Of a stretch of DNA of 64,000 nucleotides, positions 10,801 to 17,150 are shown piece by piece. The notes beneath the pieces are model-generated. The model did not search any database, was not told the origin of the DNA, and saw only the letters and a program-made list of their open reading frames with translations. The stretch is from NCBI RefSeq assembly GCF_004298145.1, contig NZ_SCRH01000015.1, forward strand, positions 186,001 through 250,000, given 5' to 3'. Positions within the stretch are counted from its first letter, which is position 1. Each line of letters starts with the position of its first letter. The stretch comes from Mycobacterium sp. (GTDB taxonomy: Bacteria; Actinomycetota; Actinomycetes; Mycobacteriales; Mycobacteriaceae). The translations under genes were made by a program, and so were the position numbers.

Positions 10801-11596
10801 GCCACCGCATCGGGTACTTGATGAAGCCGGATGGGGACATCAAGAATGTTGTGCAGCCGACGTAGAGCGTTTCGAGGAGGCCGCCGATGAGGCCCATGTC
10901 GTGGAACGGCGGCAGCCAGAAGGCGCCGATACCCTGGTCGTCACCGTTCCACGCCTGCCGAATTGTCTCCAAGTTGTGCACCAGGTTGCCGTGCGTCAGG
11001 ACGACGCCCTTCGGTGTGCTGGTGGAGCCCGAGGTGTACTGCACCATGGCGACGGCGCTCGAATCGATCTCCGGCGCGATCCACTTCTCGCCATCACCGA
11101 CGACCTCGTCGGCGACACACCACTGCAACGCTCGCCCATCGACCAGACCGTCCACCCGCGCCTCGATTTTCGCTTGTGACTCGGCGGTGGTGAGTGCGAA
11201 GCGAGGTCGCACGTCCGCGATGATCGACGCCACGCGCGGCACCAGGTGTTCGCGCACCGGCGGATGTACCGGAATAGCGACGGACCCCGCGTAAAGGCAC
11301 CCGAAGAAGCCGGCAATGAAGTCCAAGCCCGGGGGGCATAGGACAAGTACACGTTCGCCGGTAGCGCCCTGTTGCTGCAGGCTCGAAGCGATCTGCCGCG
11401 CTTTGATATCGAGACCTTGATACGTCAGCGACTTACCGTGGACTTCTTCGCCGTCGTAGGAGAAGTTGAACGCAATTTTGTCCCGATACTCCGCGGCTCG
11501 CTGCTGCAATAGCCCCGTCAGAGTGCGCGCACCCAGCGGCGCGCGGTCTCGCATCTCGTGGCCTAAGTGCGCGTGTTCCTCTGCCCTGTTCAGCAT
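4799..11596 (-). CDS. Type I polyketide synthase, FAAL-ACP-KS-AT-KR-ACP
   Basis: 2265 aa from the ATG at 11596, which has GAAAGG five bases upstream; an in-frame TTG at 11635 would add 13 residues. Domains: fatty acyl-AMP ligase (about 1-600, YTSGSTSTPKG near 185), ACP (YGLDS, Ser651), ketosynthase (about 705-1110; DTACSSS with Cys879, EAHGTGT, KTNIGHLEA), acyltransferase (about 1230-1545; GHSMG, VASH specificity motif), ketoreductase (about 1845-2065; GGLGAIG, LDD motif of B-type KRs, catalytic YAAAN), ACP (Ser2152). No dehydratase or enoylreductase motifs are seen, so one extension should leave a beta-hydroxyl. The FAAL would activate a free fatty acid as acyl-adenylate and load ACP1. The C-terminal tail (SELSDEAVEELL) resembles tails of other mycobacterial PKSs. 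First gene of a two-gene minus-strand unit with the NRPS; activities are inferred from motifs. Confidence 0.95.
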   Translation of the reverse strand: MLNRAEEHAHLGHEMRDRAPLGARTLTGLLQQRAAEYRDKIAFNFSYDGEEVHGKSLTYQGLDIKARQIASSLQQQGATGERVLVLCPPGLDFIAGFFGCLYAGSVAIPVHPPVREHLVPRVASIIADVRPRFALTTAESQAKIEARVDGLVDGRALQWCVADEVVGDGEKWIAPEIDSSAVAMVQYTSGSTSTPKGVVLTHGNLVHNLETIRQAWNGDDQGIGAFWLPPFHDMGLIGGLLETLYVGCTTFLMSPSGFIKYPMRWLETISRHHATITAAPNFAYDMCVELSTPQQRAALDLSSWSTAMCGAEPVRMATLQNFANAFKPAGFRPESFYPVYGLAEATLLVSGGSDSAVPTVQHIDRIALRENRVVEVAAEHPAAATLVGCGRPRGGQRVVIVDPETRTQCRTDEVGEIWVAGPDVAQGYWGKPELSEAVFSASLSETDEGPFLRTGDLGFLRSGELFVTGRRKDLIIIRGSNYYPNDIELTVQDCHPALLPGRGAVFAVTPESGAAEQLVVVQEVDHSRIGEAEHNDIVHAIRTAITERYGIRPQSVVLLEPLRIPTTSSGKIQRNSCRQQFLDGDFEEAIATWHAPSPRNAQPAAPATQVPPKRSAAQIADWLIAHLSTDLELAAAEIDPSRPFAYYGLDSIHAVRLTAALESWLGRELSPTLAYEYPTIDLISAQLAEEIPASNRAAAPAVESRAANEPIAIIGIGCRFPGADGPAAFWRLLSDGVDATTEIPTDRWDADAFYDPDPSVPGTAVSRRGGFLRGVDQFDFQFFGISPRESAQMDPQQRLLLEMSWEALEDAGQVPEQLAGSRTGVFVGISTNDYGYLRLGQPQLVDAYTGTGNALSIAANRLSYVYDFCGPSMAIDTACSSSLVAVHLACRSLRDGECTLALAGGVNVILSPALAINFTKAKVMAPDGRCKTFDAGADGYVRGEGAGIVVLKPLGRALADNDPIYAVIRGTATNSDGRTNGLMAPSRKAQEAVLADAYRRAGLSPGAVQYVEAHGTGTLLGDAIEAKALGTILANGRPPGSQCLIGSAKTNIGHLEAAAGVAGLIKVVLALWHRAIPPSLNFAEPNPTIPFDSLPLRVARTLTPWPENGGRAIAGVSAFGFGGTNAHVVLTEAPQVRLTVADHAATADRAELLPLSARSPAALAALIGRYESSLATGVPLADLCYTAGARRGHHEHRLCVVADSHAAMSESLAAHRRGESRPGLSVGRCRRGHPEVTFVFSGHGSQWHGMGERLRAEEPVFRDALTACDRALSPYLGSSLLVDPAVEQLNDIGVIQPAIFAVQVALAALWRSWGVEPAAVVGHSMGEVAAAHIAGGLSLDDAARVICTRARLLRRAHGHGAMVAAEVTLAEAQELIAGREGQVAIAASNSHRSTVLSGDKAILADLVAVLEQRDRFCRWIDVDVASHSPQMDALGADLRDMLTGLEPTAPTIPIYSTVTGDLLTDCRFDADYWVSNLCEPVRFSPALRRRLDCGHGTFVEISPHPILLTAVREDADDLGASCTLLPSMRRDDGGRATALASLGTLYTQGQPIAWEQLYPSGGRCVAAPTYPWQRVHSWLDTTTTPAPPRATTAPDVRDRIYQLRWRPASIPPGRDGPSRPVQAGSWLILSDGGAVADTLRDHLESYSQTCVLVEASLDHQGFERLAPDSYRLDPARPEHFRRLLADAFGNGRAPCRGVVHLWDLLAAPPADTSPASLESAIALGPSSVLHLVQALALAGWPDPPRLWLVTRGAQVTDAPDNQAQPVSIAQAPVWGMGRTVDHEYPELRCTRVDLSTGGGPEELRALFEEVWADDRAVDVVLRGSRRYVARLTRYDEVKPVETPAFTADATYLITGGLGAIGRVVATWMAEQGARHLVLMGRGDASASAQQTLDTLRAAGTEVMVARGDVTSSGQVAAVLESVRASMPPLRGVVHAAGVLDDGILQHLDERQLRNVMAPKVEGAWNLHVLTRDAALDFFVLFSSASSLLGSPGAANYAAANAFLDALAWHRRAEGRPALSIDWGPWAGLGFSARAQHHGRLTQHGVAAMPAAECLSALTSLMSQPVTQVAVLDVDLARLHSAMRTPLLADLQPELFDEHRPGSGLDDALHAAAPEKRQRLLEPYLRELTAAKLGLAPANLDIEAPLNGLGVDSLITLELRLQIERDLGIAVPVARLLDGPSVASLSGWLADQLSVPPTGTPAQSGGAPTSPKTTRQKAEVAPSREIDVLTQVSELSDEAVEELLQKVLSERGPERESVHKEGSDDR

Positions 11597-11647
11597 GATG
11601 CCTTTCGGCGGCGCCCATCTCGCTCTATCTATCAATAATTTTCACTA

Positions 11648-11699
11648 TTTTTAGATTGGGCCACCGAGGCCCATATTGTCAAGATGCATTGGTGTTACA
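11648..11699 (+). promoter_or_regulatory. Bipartite regulatory element, copy 1
   Basis: Block A (TTTTTAGATTGG, from 11648) and block B (TGTCAAGAT then TTGGTGTTA, 11677-11697) match the two other copies at 12685 and 14191. The A-to-B offset is 29 bp. TTAGATT in block A recurs as TTACATT in block B 44 bp later. It lies about 50 bp upstream of the PKS ATG on the opposite strand. Read on the minus strand, block B contains TTGACA, which could serve as a -35 box. The surrounding stretch 11597-12054 shows no convincing gene. Role as operator or promoter is inference. Confidence 0.55.
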
Positions 11700-12054
11700 T
11701 TGTGCGCCGGGATTTCTCGTGACGAGGCGTACCCGTGCGATTTGTGGTTGGCGACACACCAGGGCCGGCCATTTACGTTGAGGTGCACCGGTGCCGGACG
11801 TAGTCTCCTTCAGCCACCGGCCACGTCAGGCGCCCTTCAGATGACCGGACCTCGGGCCGTCGAAAGTTTCCCGGATGGTCGAAACCAGTCACATGTGTAA
11901 TTACTCAAAATTCCTTGGCCGGCAATAGGTCTGGGAACCAAACGGCGCATCCGGTCAACTGAAGCGGCTCATGTTCCCGCTGTACGATCGTTGACCGCGC
12001 CGGCGAGGTTGGGCGGTGGGCGCTGGAGCGGCCGAAGAAGGCGAGGATGTTCGT

Positions 12055-12270
12055 TCATCGGAGCGGGGCGGTCGGCGCTGAAGTCAGGGGCACCAGGCTT
12101 CCCAATGTGTAGACGTGGGTACCGAAGACCACCGGTGAACGGTATGTCACCGCCACCTCGTTACGAGGCTCATTGACGTGGATGAGGGTCACATACGCCG
12201 TGAGTCCATCGGGAGTCTTGAACCACATTCCTTCGCGAAGCGTCTCAGCCGGTATCTGTTCAGCGGACAT
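12055..12270 (-). CDS. Small conserved-looking hypothetical protein (71 aa)
   Basis: The ATG at 12270 is preceded by a strong GGAGGGAG ribosome site, which decides this start over two longer in-frame options. The product is 71 aa, soluble, with no signal peptide or membrane segment. It begins MSAEQIPAETLREG and has a beta-rich-looking core (TPDGLTAYVTLIHV, EVAVTYRSPVVFG). I do not recognise the family. It stands alone on the minus strand between the PKS and the LLM oxidoreductase, downstream of regulatory element copy 2, which lies about 415 bp before its start. Coding status rests on the ribosome site and plausible composition. Confidence 0.6.
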   Translation of the reverse strand: MSAEQIPAETLREGMWFKTPDGLTAYVTLIHVNEPRNEVAVTYRSPVVFGTHVYTLGSLVPLTSAPTAPLR

Positions 12271-12926
12271 TTTGCTCCCTCCCTCGCCACGACGGGCACG
12301 ATCGCTAGAGGCACTCATAACGCCCGACCGTCGACGGCGCCGATATTGGCGCCCCGCGTCTTGGCATAGAAGGACAAACCACACGGTTTACCCGCTCAGT
12401 TCTGGCGCTGCTGGGTCGATCTGACGTGACGAGCGAGTGGGCACCCGCGTTGTCGACGGTGAAATGCAGGGGCATGCCCGGGCCTCCACAAGGCAGCTGG
12501 GTGGGCGGATTGGGACCATATTCATGGATCTCGATGGGCGGCGCGTAGGCGACGCCATTTACACCATCGACAGACGCCGGCACGCTCATACGGGATGTTT
12601 TGGATCGCGTCTGGGCGTCGCGGCAAGTGGTCATCTACATTCTGACTTCAAAGAAGATACCGATGTTTGAATAATGAAGATTACTTTTAGAGTCTGATCC
12701 GCAAGAGTGCGATTCGTCAAGATGTATTGATGTTAGAACGGACACACGAACATCGGGTACGGGCGAAGCGCGGTTGACACGCGTGCCGAGCGGGCGGCCT
12801 AGCGGCTGCATCGCGCGTCGACCCGTTACTCGTCGGCCGCGTCGCATGCACACGAAAGGCGCTGGGCACCAACGGCATGGTGACTACGGGCCTCGATTGC
12901 TAACCGCCGATTCAGCGGACGTGCGG
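12271..12926. other. Gene-poor stretch
   Basis: No reading frame here has both a ribosome site and a protein-like composition. A 109-codon minus frame at 12305-12634 exists but has no recognisable domain. The only structured signal is regulatory element copy 2. The region may be decayed coding sequence. Confidence 0.5.
12685..12737 (+). promoter_or_regulatory. Bipartite regulatory element, copy 2
   Basis: Block A is ATTACTTTTAGA, identical over 12 bases to copy 3. Block B is TTCGTCAAGAT followed by TTGATGTTAGA, with an A-to-B offset of 31 bp. No obvious gene starts immediately next to it on either strand. The nearest minus-strand gene begins at 12270. Confidence 0.5.
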
Positions 12927-13802
12927 TCAGCACATGACTTTTAACCTGGGCACCAGCTCATCCCCGACGCGACGAATGAACCCGACAGGGTCCGGATTGC
13001 CGGGGAGCGGACCGACGTGGATCAAATCGATGCCCAGCTTGATGTAGTGCTCGACAGTTTTGAGGTATCCGTCAAGGTCGTGGAAAGGGTCGGCGAATAC
13101 ACCGACGGTCTTCCGGATTTCGGCGGGATCTCGGCCCACCGCGTCGCAATGACGCGCCAGCACATTGATCTTGTGCTCGAGTCCGTCCGATGTCAGCACC
13201 GCGCCGTTGCGGTTCCACACGTCGGCGTACTGCGCCACCAACCGCAGTGTCTTCTTCTCGCCCCCGCCGCCGATCAGGATCGGGGGGCGTCGAATCGGTT
13301 TCGGCTCACAGATCGTCTCGGCCAACTGATAGTGCTTGCCGACATAGGGCCCGTCGTCGTCGCTCCACATCTGCCGGCAGATCTGCAGCGTTTCCTCCAG
13401 CATTTCGAATCGCCGGCCCAGCGGTGGATACGGAACGCCCAACGCGACGTGCTCGCGTTCGTACCAGGCAGCTCCGAGACCCAATATCGACCGGCCGCGC
13501 GACAGAATATCGAGGGTGGTGATCGTTTTGGCCAGCACTCCGGGATAGCGGTATGTGACGCCGGTGACCATCGTCCCCAATGCGATCTTCTCGGTCTGCC
13601 CAGCCAAAAAACCCAGTGCCGTGTAGCCCTCGAGGCAAGGATCCTGGGCGCGTCCGACCTGTTCCATCTGAAAGAAATGATCTTGCAAAGTAAACATCGA
13701 CGCACCGCCGTCTTCGGCGGCCTTGGCCGCCAGCGCCAACGTCGAGCTCAGCCGCGCTGGGTCGCCGGGCAGATAATCGATAAAGTGTATGCCCAATTCC
13801 AC
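12927..13802 (-). CDS. LLM-class F420-dependent oxidoreductase
   Basis: 291 aa from a GTG at 13802. The sequence is a luciferase-like TIM-barrel: N-terminal MELGIHFIDYLPGD, FTLQDHFFQ, GTMVTGVTYRYPGVLAKTI and GRSILGLGAAWYEREH are typical of mycobacterial LLM flavoproteins, which mostly use cofactor F420. Length is normal. The substrate cannot be told from sequence. It lies divergent from the COG2345 regulator at 14251, with a short frameshifted frame between them, so it may belong to the same redox regulon. Confidence 0.9.
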   Translation of the reverse strand: MELGIHFIDYLPGDPARLSSTLALAAKAAEDGGASMFTLQDHFFQMEQVGRAQDPCLEGYTALGFLAGQTEKIALGTMVTGVTYRYPGVLAKTITTLDILSRGRSILGLGAAWYEREHVALGVPYPPLGRRFEMLEETLQICRQMWSDDDGPYVGKHYQLAETICEPKPIRRPPILIGGGGEKKTLRLVAQYADVWNRNGAVLTSDGLEHKINVLARHCDAVGRDPAEIRKTVGVFADPFHDLDGYLKTVEHYIKLGIDLIHVGPLPGNPDPVGFIRRVGDELVPRLKVMC

Positions 13803-13877
13803 TGGGGTACTGGTCCTTTCGGTCCCGGTTCGGCGGCCGCAGCGCTCACAGCAAGGGTGCCCTGGCGCGCCGTGAAT

Positions 13878-14116
13878 TCATTCGATTCTGGAGGCACGCA
13901 ACTTCTCGATGCGCGACGGCAGCCGGTTGTCGAGCCGCTCGAGTTGTTGGTCGCCAAGGGTCACCGATGGGGCACGGGAATCACGTCGCGCTCCCCTTCG
14001 TCGGCGTGCGCCAGAACGGTCACAGTTTTCGTCGCGGGAAGATCGAGCCACACGCCACGCAACACGTTGGCGACAGGTTTTCGAGCACCGCCCTGCGCGA
14101 AGACCACGAGTCTCAC
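13878..14116 (-). pseudogene. Possible small gene broken by a frameshift
   Basis: A GTG-started frame (14116 to a TGA at 13961-13963, 51 aa, VRLVVFAQGGARKPV...) looks protein-like throughout and has a hydrophobic beta-like pattern. Immediately at its stop, the next frame continues with protein-like sequence (VTLGDQQLERLDNRLPSRI) to a TGA at 13878-13880. Joining the two by a one-frame shift would give a single protein of about 78 aa. The overlap is GTGA, so two tiny coupled genes are an alternative. No family recognised. Confidence 0.35.
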
Positions 14117-14190
14117 GGTGTGGTCGAACCGATGGCATTAGCGGCCGGGGCGGTCACCCCCGTTCTTTGTGTATTGTTAAGCAACATTAC

Positions 14191-14242
14191 TTTTAGATTT
14201 TGGGTCGTTTGACCAAGTTCGTCAAGATCCGTTGGTGTTAGA
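14191..14242 (+). promoter_or_regulatory. Bipartite regulatory element, copy 3, at the COG2345 regulator start
   Basis: Block A is ATTACTTTTAGATT (14186-14199) and block B is TTCGTCAAGAT plus TTGGTGTTAGAT (to 14243), with an offset of 30 bp. TTAGAT occurs at 14193 and again at 14237, 44 bp apart. The second TTAGAT ends 8 bp before the ATG at 14251, and no Shine-Dalgarno is present. It could therefore be the -10 box of a leaderless transcript. If so, the element overlaps the regulator's own promoter, as expected for autoregulation. Confidence 0.55.
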
Positions 14243-14250
14243 TTGGCTGT

Positions 14251-14982
14251 ATGGATGTCAGTGCAGGCGATGGCCTTGATGCCGTGCCCGGGCTGAGCAG
14301 CCTGGACGATCCGATCCGACGCCGCCTCTACGACTACGTCGCCTCCTGTGACGAGCCGGTGGGGCGCGACGACAGCGCGAAAGCCGTGGGCATCAGCCGC
14401 ACGCTAGCCGCTTACCATCTCGACAAGCTGGCCGAAGCGGGGATCCTGGCCGTGAGTTATGCGCGGCCCTCCGGCCGGTCTGGTCCCGGGGCCGGGCGTC
14501 CCGCCAAGCGATACACGCGCACCCAACAGGAATTGTGGGCGAGCGTGCCACCGCGCAACTACCAGTTGTTGGCCAAGCTGCTTGCCGAAGCGGTGGACGC
14601 CGATGAGTCGGGAAAGGTTGCCTCGGCGCTGGCGGCCGCGGCACGCGAGGCCGGACGGGCCAGCGTGGCGGACAAGGGTATGAACGATGCGCTGTACGTG
14701 TGCGGGTATGAACCTGCTCCGCGAGCCGATGGCGACATCGAATTGCGTAACTGTCCTTTCCATCTTCTGGCCGGCCAGTACCGCGAGTTGGTGTGCGGTC
14801 TCAACCTGGAACTGATCCGCGGCATGCTCGAGGCGGCCGGTGAGGGCCCCGGGCGGGCGGTGCTGGCGCCGCGTGAGGACCGATGCTGTGTCGTGCTGCG
14901 TACCCAACGGCGCGGCGCCGAGAAGCCATCCGCCCGCGGGCGCAAACCGGCACAGCGGCAGACGCGAAACAACGACGGGTAA
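14251..14982 (+). CDS. COG2345-type HTH regulator, SufR-like
   Basis: 243 aa. A winged HTH occupies about residues 20-90 (ISRTLAAYHLDKLAEAGIL is the recognition region). The C-terminal half carries Cys151, Cys168, Cys182 and Cys212/213; the CX13C pair around NCPFH resembles the cysteine spacing of SufR-type Fe-S regulators. An Fe-S or other metal cofactor is an inference. There is no ribosome site; a TTAGAT box 8 bp before the ATG suggests a leaderless mRNA. It heads a plus-strand run of SCO6745-family protein, old-yellow-enzyme, hydrolase and nitronate monooxygenase, and its promoter overlaps element copy 3. Confidence 0.85.
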   Translation: MDVSAGDGLDAVPGLSSLDDPIRRRLYDYVASCDEPVGRDDSAKAVGISRTLAAYHLDKLAEAGILAVSYARPSGRSGPGAGRPAKRYTRTQQELWASVPPRNYQLLAKLLAEAVDADESGKVASALAAAAREAGRASVADKGMNDALYVCGYEPAPRADGDIELRNCPFHLLAGQYRELVCGLNLELIRGMLEAAGEGPGRAVLAPREDRCCVVLRTQRRGAEKPSARGRKPAQRQTRNNDG

Positions 14983-15051
14983 CCCTGAGCCAACAGTGCA
15001 AGGCGCAACGGCCTTCACCACCACGGATGCCACACCCCGAGGAGATACCGC

Positions 15052-15945
15052 ATGACTGTCCCGCCGTCTCGAGCCCTCGCCCTGGCGATTGAACCCTTCG
15101 CCGGACAGGTGTACTTCTCCCCGGAGTGCCACCACGGCTATGCGGCACTGGGATTCGGCCCCAGCCCGGGCAAGGCGGGCGAAGTCGAGATGCCCGACGG
15201 CCCCGCCTATTTCTGCAGCCGCGGCGCGGTGATGGGTCAGGTGCCCGGCGCGGTGATCGCGGCGGCTTTCGGGGTGTTCGACCCGGCGGCGGTGATACCG
15301 GCGGTCAGTTACGGCTGGACCCTGACCGACGCGCAGACGATCTGCGCGGCCCGCACCGACGGTGCGGTGCAGCAACTTCGGCGCATCCTCGGCGCCGCCC
15401 CGGACGGGCTCGAGAGGGCGGTGGAACTGCTGTACCGGGCGACCGAGCGGCTGTCCCTGGCCGGCAAGCCGCTGTTCTCCGGTTTGGTCGCCCAGGGCCT
15501 GCCCGGTGAGCCGCTGGCCGACGCGTGGCGGTTGGCCGACCAGCTGCGGGAATATCGCGGCGACGTCCACATCAACGCCTGGACCACAGCCGGTTTCGAC
15601 GCGGTGGAGATCGGGCTCATCACCGAGCTCTACTGGGGGGTGCCGCTGCGCAGCTACGTGCGCAGCAGAGCGTGGAGCGACGAGGACCTCGATGCGGCCG
15701 AGGAGCGGCTGCGATTGCGGGGTCTGATCCGCGACGGCGCCTTCACCGACAGTGGCCGGGCCGCCCGTGAGGCAATCGAGGTGGCCACAGACGACGGATG
15801 CGCCCCGATCGTCGCCGCCCTCGGTGACGACCTCGACGAACTGCTGCGCATCGCGGGCGGGTGGTCTGCGCAGATCCAGTCCGCGGGCGGCTATCTGGCC
15901 GGACCGCAAGACCTCGCGGCACTCGCCAGCACGGGCCGGGCGTGA
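15052..15945 (+). CDS. SCO6745-family protein (HTH-like fold)
   Basis: 297 aa, ATG preceded by GAGGAG. Sequence features such as EPFAGQVYFSPECHHGY near the N-terminus, a WTLTDAQ segment, and a C-terminal part ending in a winged-helix-like region (EERLRLRGLIRDGAFTDSGR) fit the actinobacterial SCO6745 family, whose biochemical role is not settled. Its TGA overlaps the GTG of the next gene, so it is probably translationally coupled to the flavin oxidoreductase. Confidence 0.7.
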   Translation: MTVPPSRALALAIEPFAGQVYFSPECHHGYAALGFGPSPGKAGEVEMPDGPAYFCSRGAVMGQVPGAVIAAAFGVFDPAAVIPAVSYGWTLTDAQTICAARTDGAVQQLRRILGAAPDGLERAVELLYRATERLSLAGKPLFSGLVAQGLPGEPLADAWRLADQLREYRGDVHINAWTTAGFDAVEIGLITELYWGVPLRSYVRSRAWSDEDLDAAEERLRLRGLIRDGAFTDSGRAAREAIEVATDDGCAPIVAALGDDLDELLRIAGGWSAQIQSAGGYLAGPQDLAALASTGRA

Positions 15946-17102
15946 TCGTGGCCGACTTGTTCAGTCCGTTCCCCCTCAAGGATGTGACGCTGCGGAATCG
16001 GATCGGGATGTCGCCGATGACGATGTACCGGTCGGTGGACGGCAAGATGAACGACTTCCACGTGATGTATCTGGGTGCGCGGGCCGCCGGGGGGTTCGGG
16101 CTGGTCTTCGCCGAGCAGGTGGCGATCGCGCCGGAGGGGCGCACCTCGGTGCACTGCGCCGGAATCTACGACGACGACCAGATCGAGGGCCATGCCCGGG
16201 TAGCGGCGATGGTCAACGACATGGGCGCGGTGCCCGGGATTCAGTTGGGTCATACCGGGCGCAATGGCAGTGAGGTCAAGCCGTGGGTGGCCGGGGAGTT
16301 GGGGCGTCAGCTGGCGCCGGATGACCCGGAGGGCTGGCAGGTGGTGGGGCCGTCGGATGTTCCCTACGGTTTCGGCAAGCGGACCTATCCGGTGCATGCG
16401 CTGACCCGCGCGGAGATCGGCGCCGTACACCGGCAGTACGCCGACGCCGCCGCACGCGCGTTGCAGGCCGGCTACCAGTGGCTCGAGCTGCATTTCGCGC
16501 ACGGCTACCTGGCCTCGCAGTTCTATTCGCCGCTGGCCAATCACCGCAGCGACGACTACGGCGGCAGCCTGGCCAACCGGGCCCGGTTTTTGCTCGAGGC
16601 GCTCGATGCGGTGCGGCAGGTGTGGCCCGAGCGGCTGCCGCTGACGGCCCGGCTGGGCTGTGATGACTTCCACCCCGACGGGGTGACGTTCGAGGAATCG
16701 CTGCAGGTGATGGCCTGGCTTAAAGACCATGGCCTGGATCTGATCGATTTGTCGATGGGCGGCAATACCGACGATGTGCGCGATCCGTTGTTCTTGCAGC
16801 CCTCGGCGTGGGTGGAGCGCGGCGCACGGGCCCGCCGCGAGGTCGGCATCCCGGTGGCGGTCAGCTGGAACCTCGGTGTGCCCGGCGACGCCGACCGGGC
16901 CATCCGCGACGACAAGATCGACGTGGTGCTGCTCGGCCGCCCGGCACTGGCCAACCCGCACTGGCCGGTATGGGCCGCCCGGGAACTCGGCGTCAAATCC
17001 GAGTTCTTACTGCTGCCGGAGGACTGGAGCTGGTGGCTGCAGGCTTCACGTGCATTCCAACCGAATATCGGCTGGCCCGAACCGTCGAACGCCCTGACAT
17101 GA
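15942..17102 (+). CDS. NADH:flavin oxidoreductase, old yellow enzyme family
   Basis: 386 aa from a GTG at 15942 that overlaps the upstream stop (GTGA). TIM-barrel OYE features: LFSPFPLKDVTLRNRIGMSP at the N-terminus, GIQLGHTGRNG, LELHFAHGYLASQFYSP, and NHRSDDYGGSLANRARF. The family uses FMN to reduce activated alkenes with NAD(P)H. The HFAHGYL segment carries the usual substrate-binding His residue. Substrate unknown. Its setting, with hydrolase and nitronate monooxygenase genes downstream, suggests detoxification or ring-compound metabolism. Confidence 0.92.
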   Translation: MIVADLFSPFPLKDVTLRNRIGMSPMTMYRSVDGKMNDFHVMYLGARAAGGFGLVFAEQVAIAPEGRTSVHCAGIYDDDQIEGHARVAAMVNDMGAVPGIQLGHTGRNGSEVKPWVAGELGRQLAPDDPEGWQVVGPSDVPYGFGKRTYPVHALTRAEIGAVHRQYADAAARALQAGYQWLELHFAHGYLASQFYSPLANHRSDDYGGSLANRARFLLEALDAVRQVWPERLPLTARLGCDDFHPDGVTFEESLQVMAWLKDHGLDLIDLSMGGNTDDVRDPLFLQPSAWVERGARARREVGIPVAVSWNLGVPGDADRAIRDDKIDVVLLGRPALANPHWPVWAARELGVKSEFLLLPEDWSWWLQASRAFQPNIGWPEPSNALT

Positions 17103-17150
17103 ATAGCAATCGAAAAATATCGGACGGTGCGATGAAGGAATGGTCGTGAC

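Noticed and set aside
12305..12634. Minus-strand frame of 109 codons
   Set aside because: No ribosome site, no recognisable domain, and overlaps equally poor frames on the other strand.
14404..15909. 501-codon minus-strand frame
   Set aside because: Antisense shadow of the COG2345 regulator and SCO6745 genes, a common effect of high GC.
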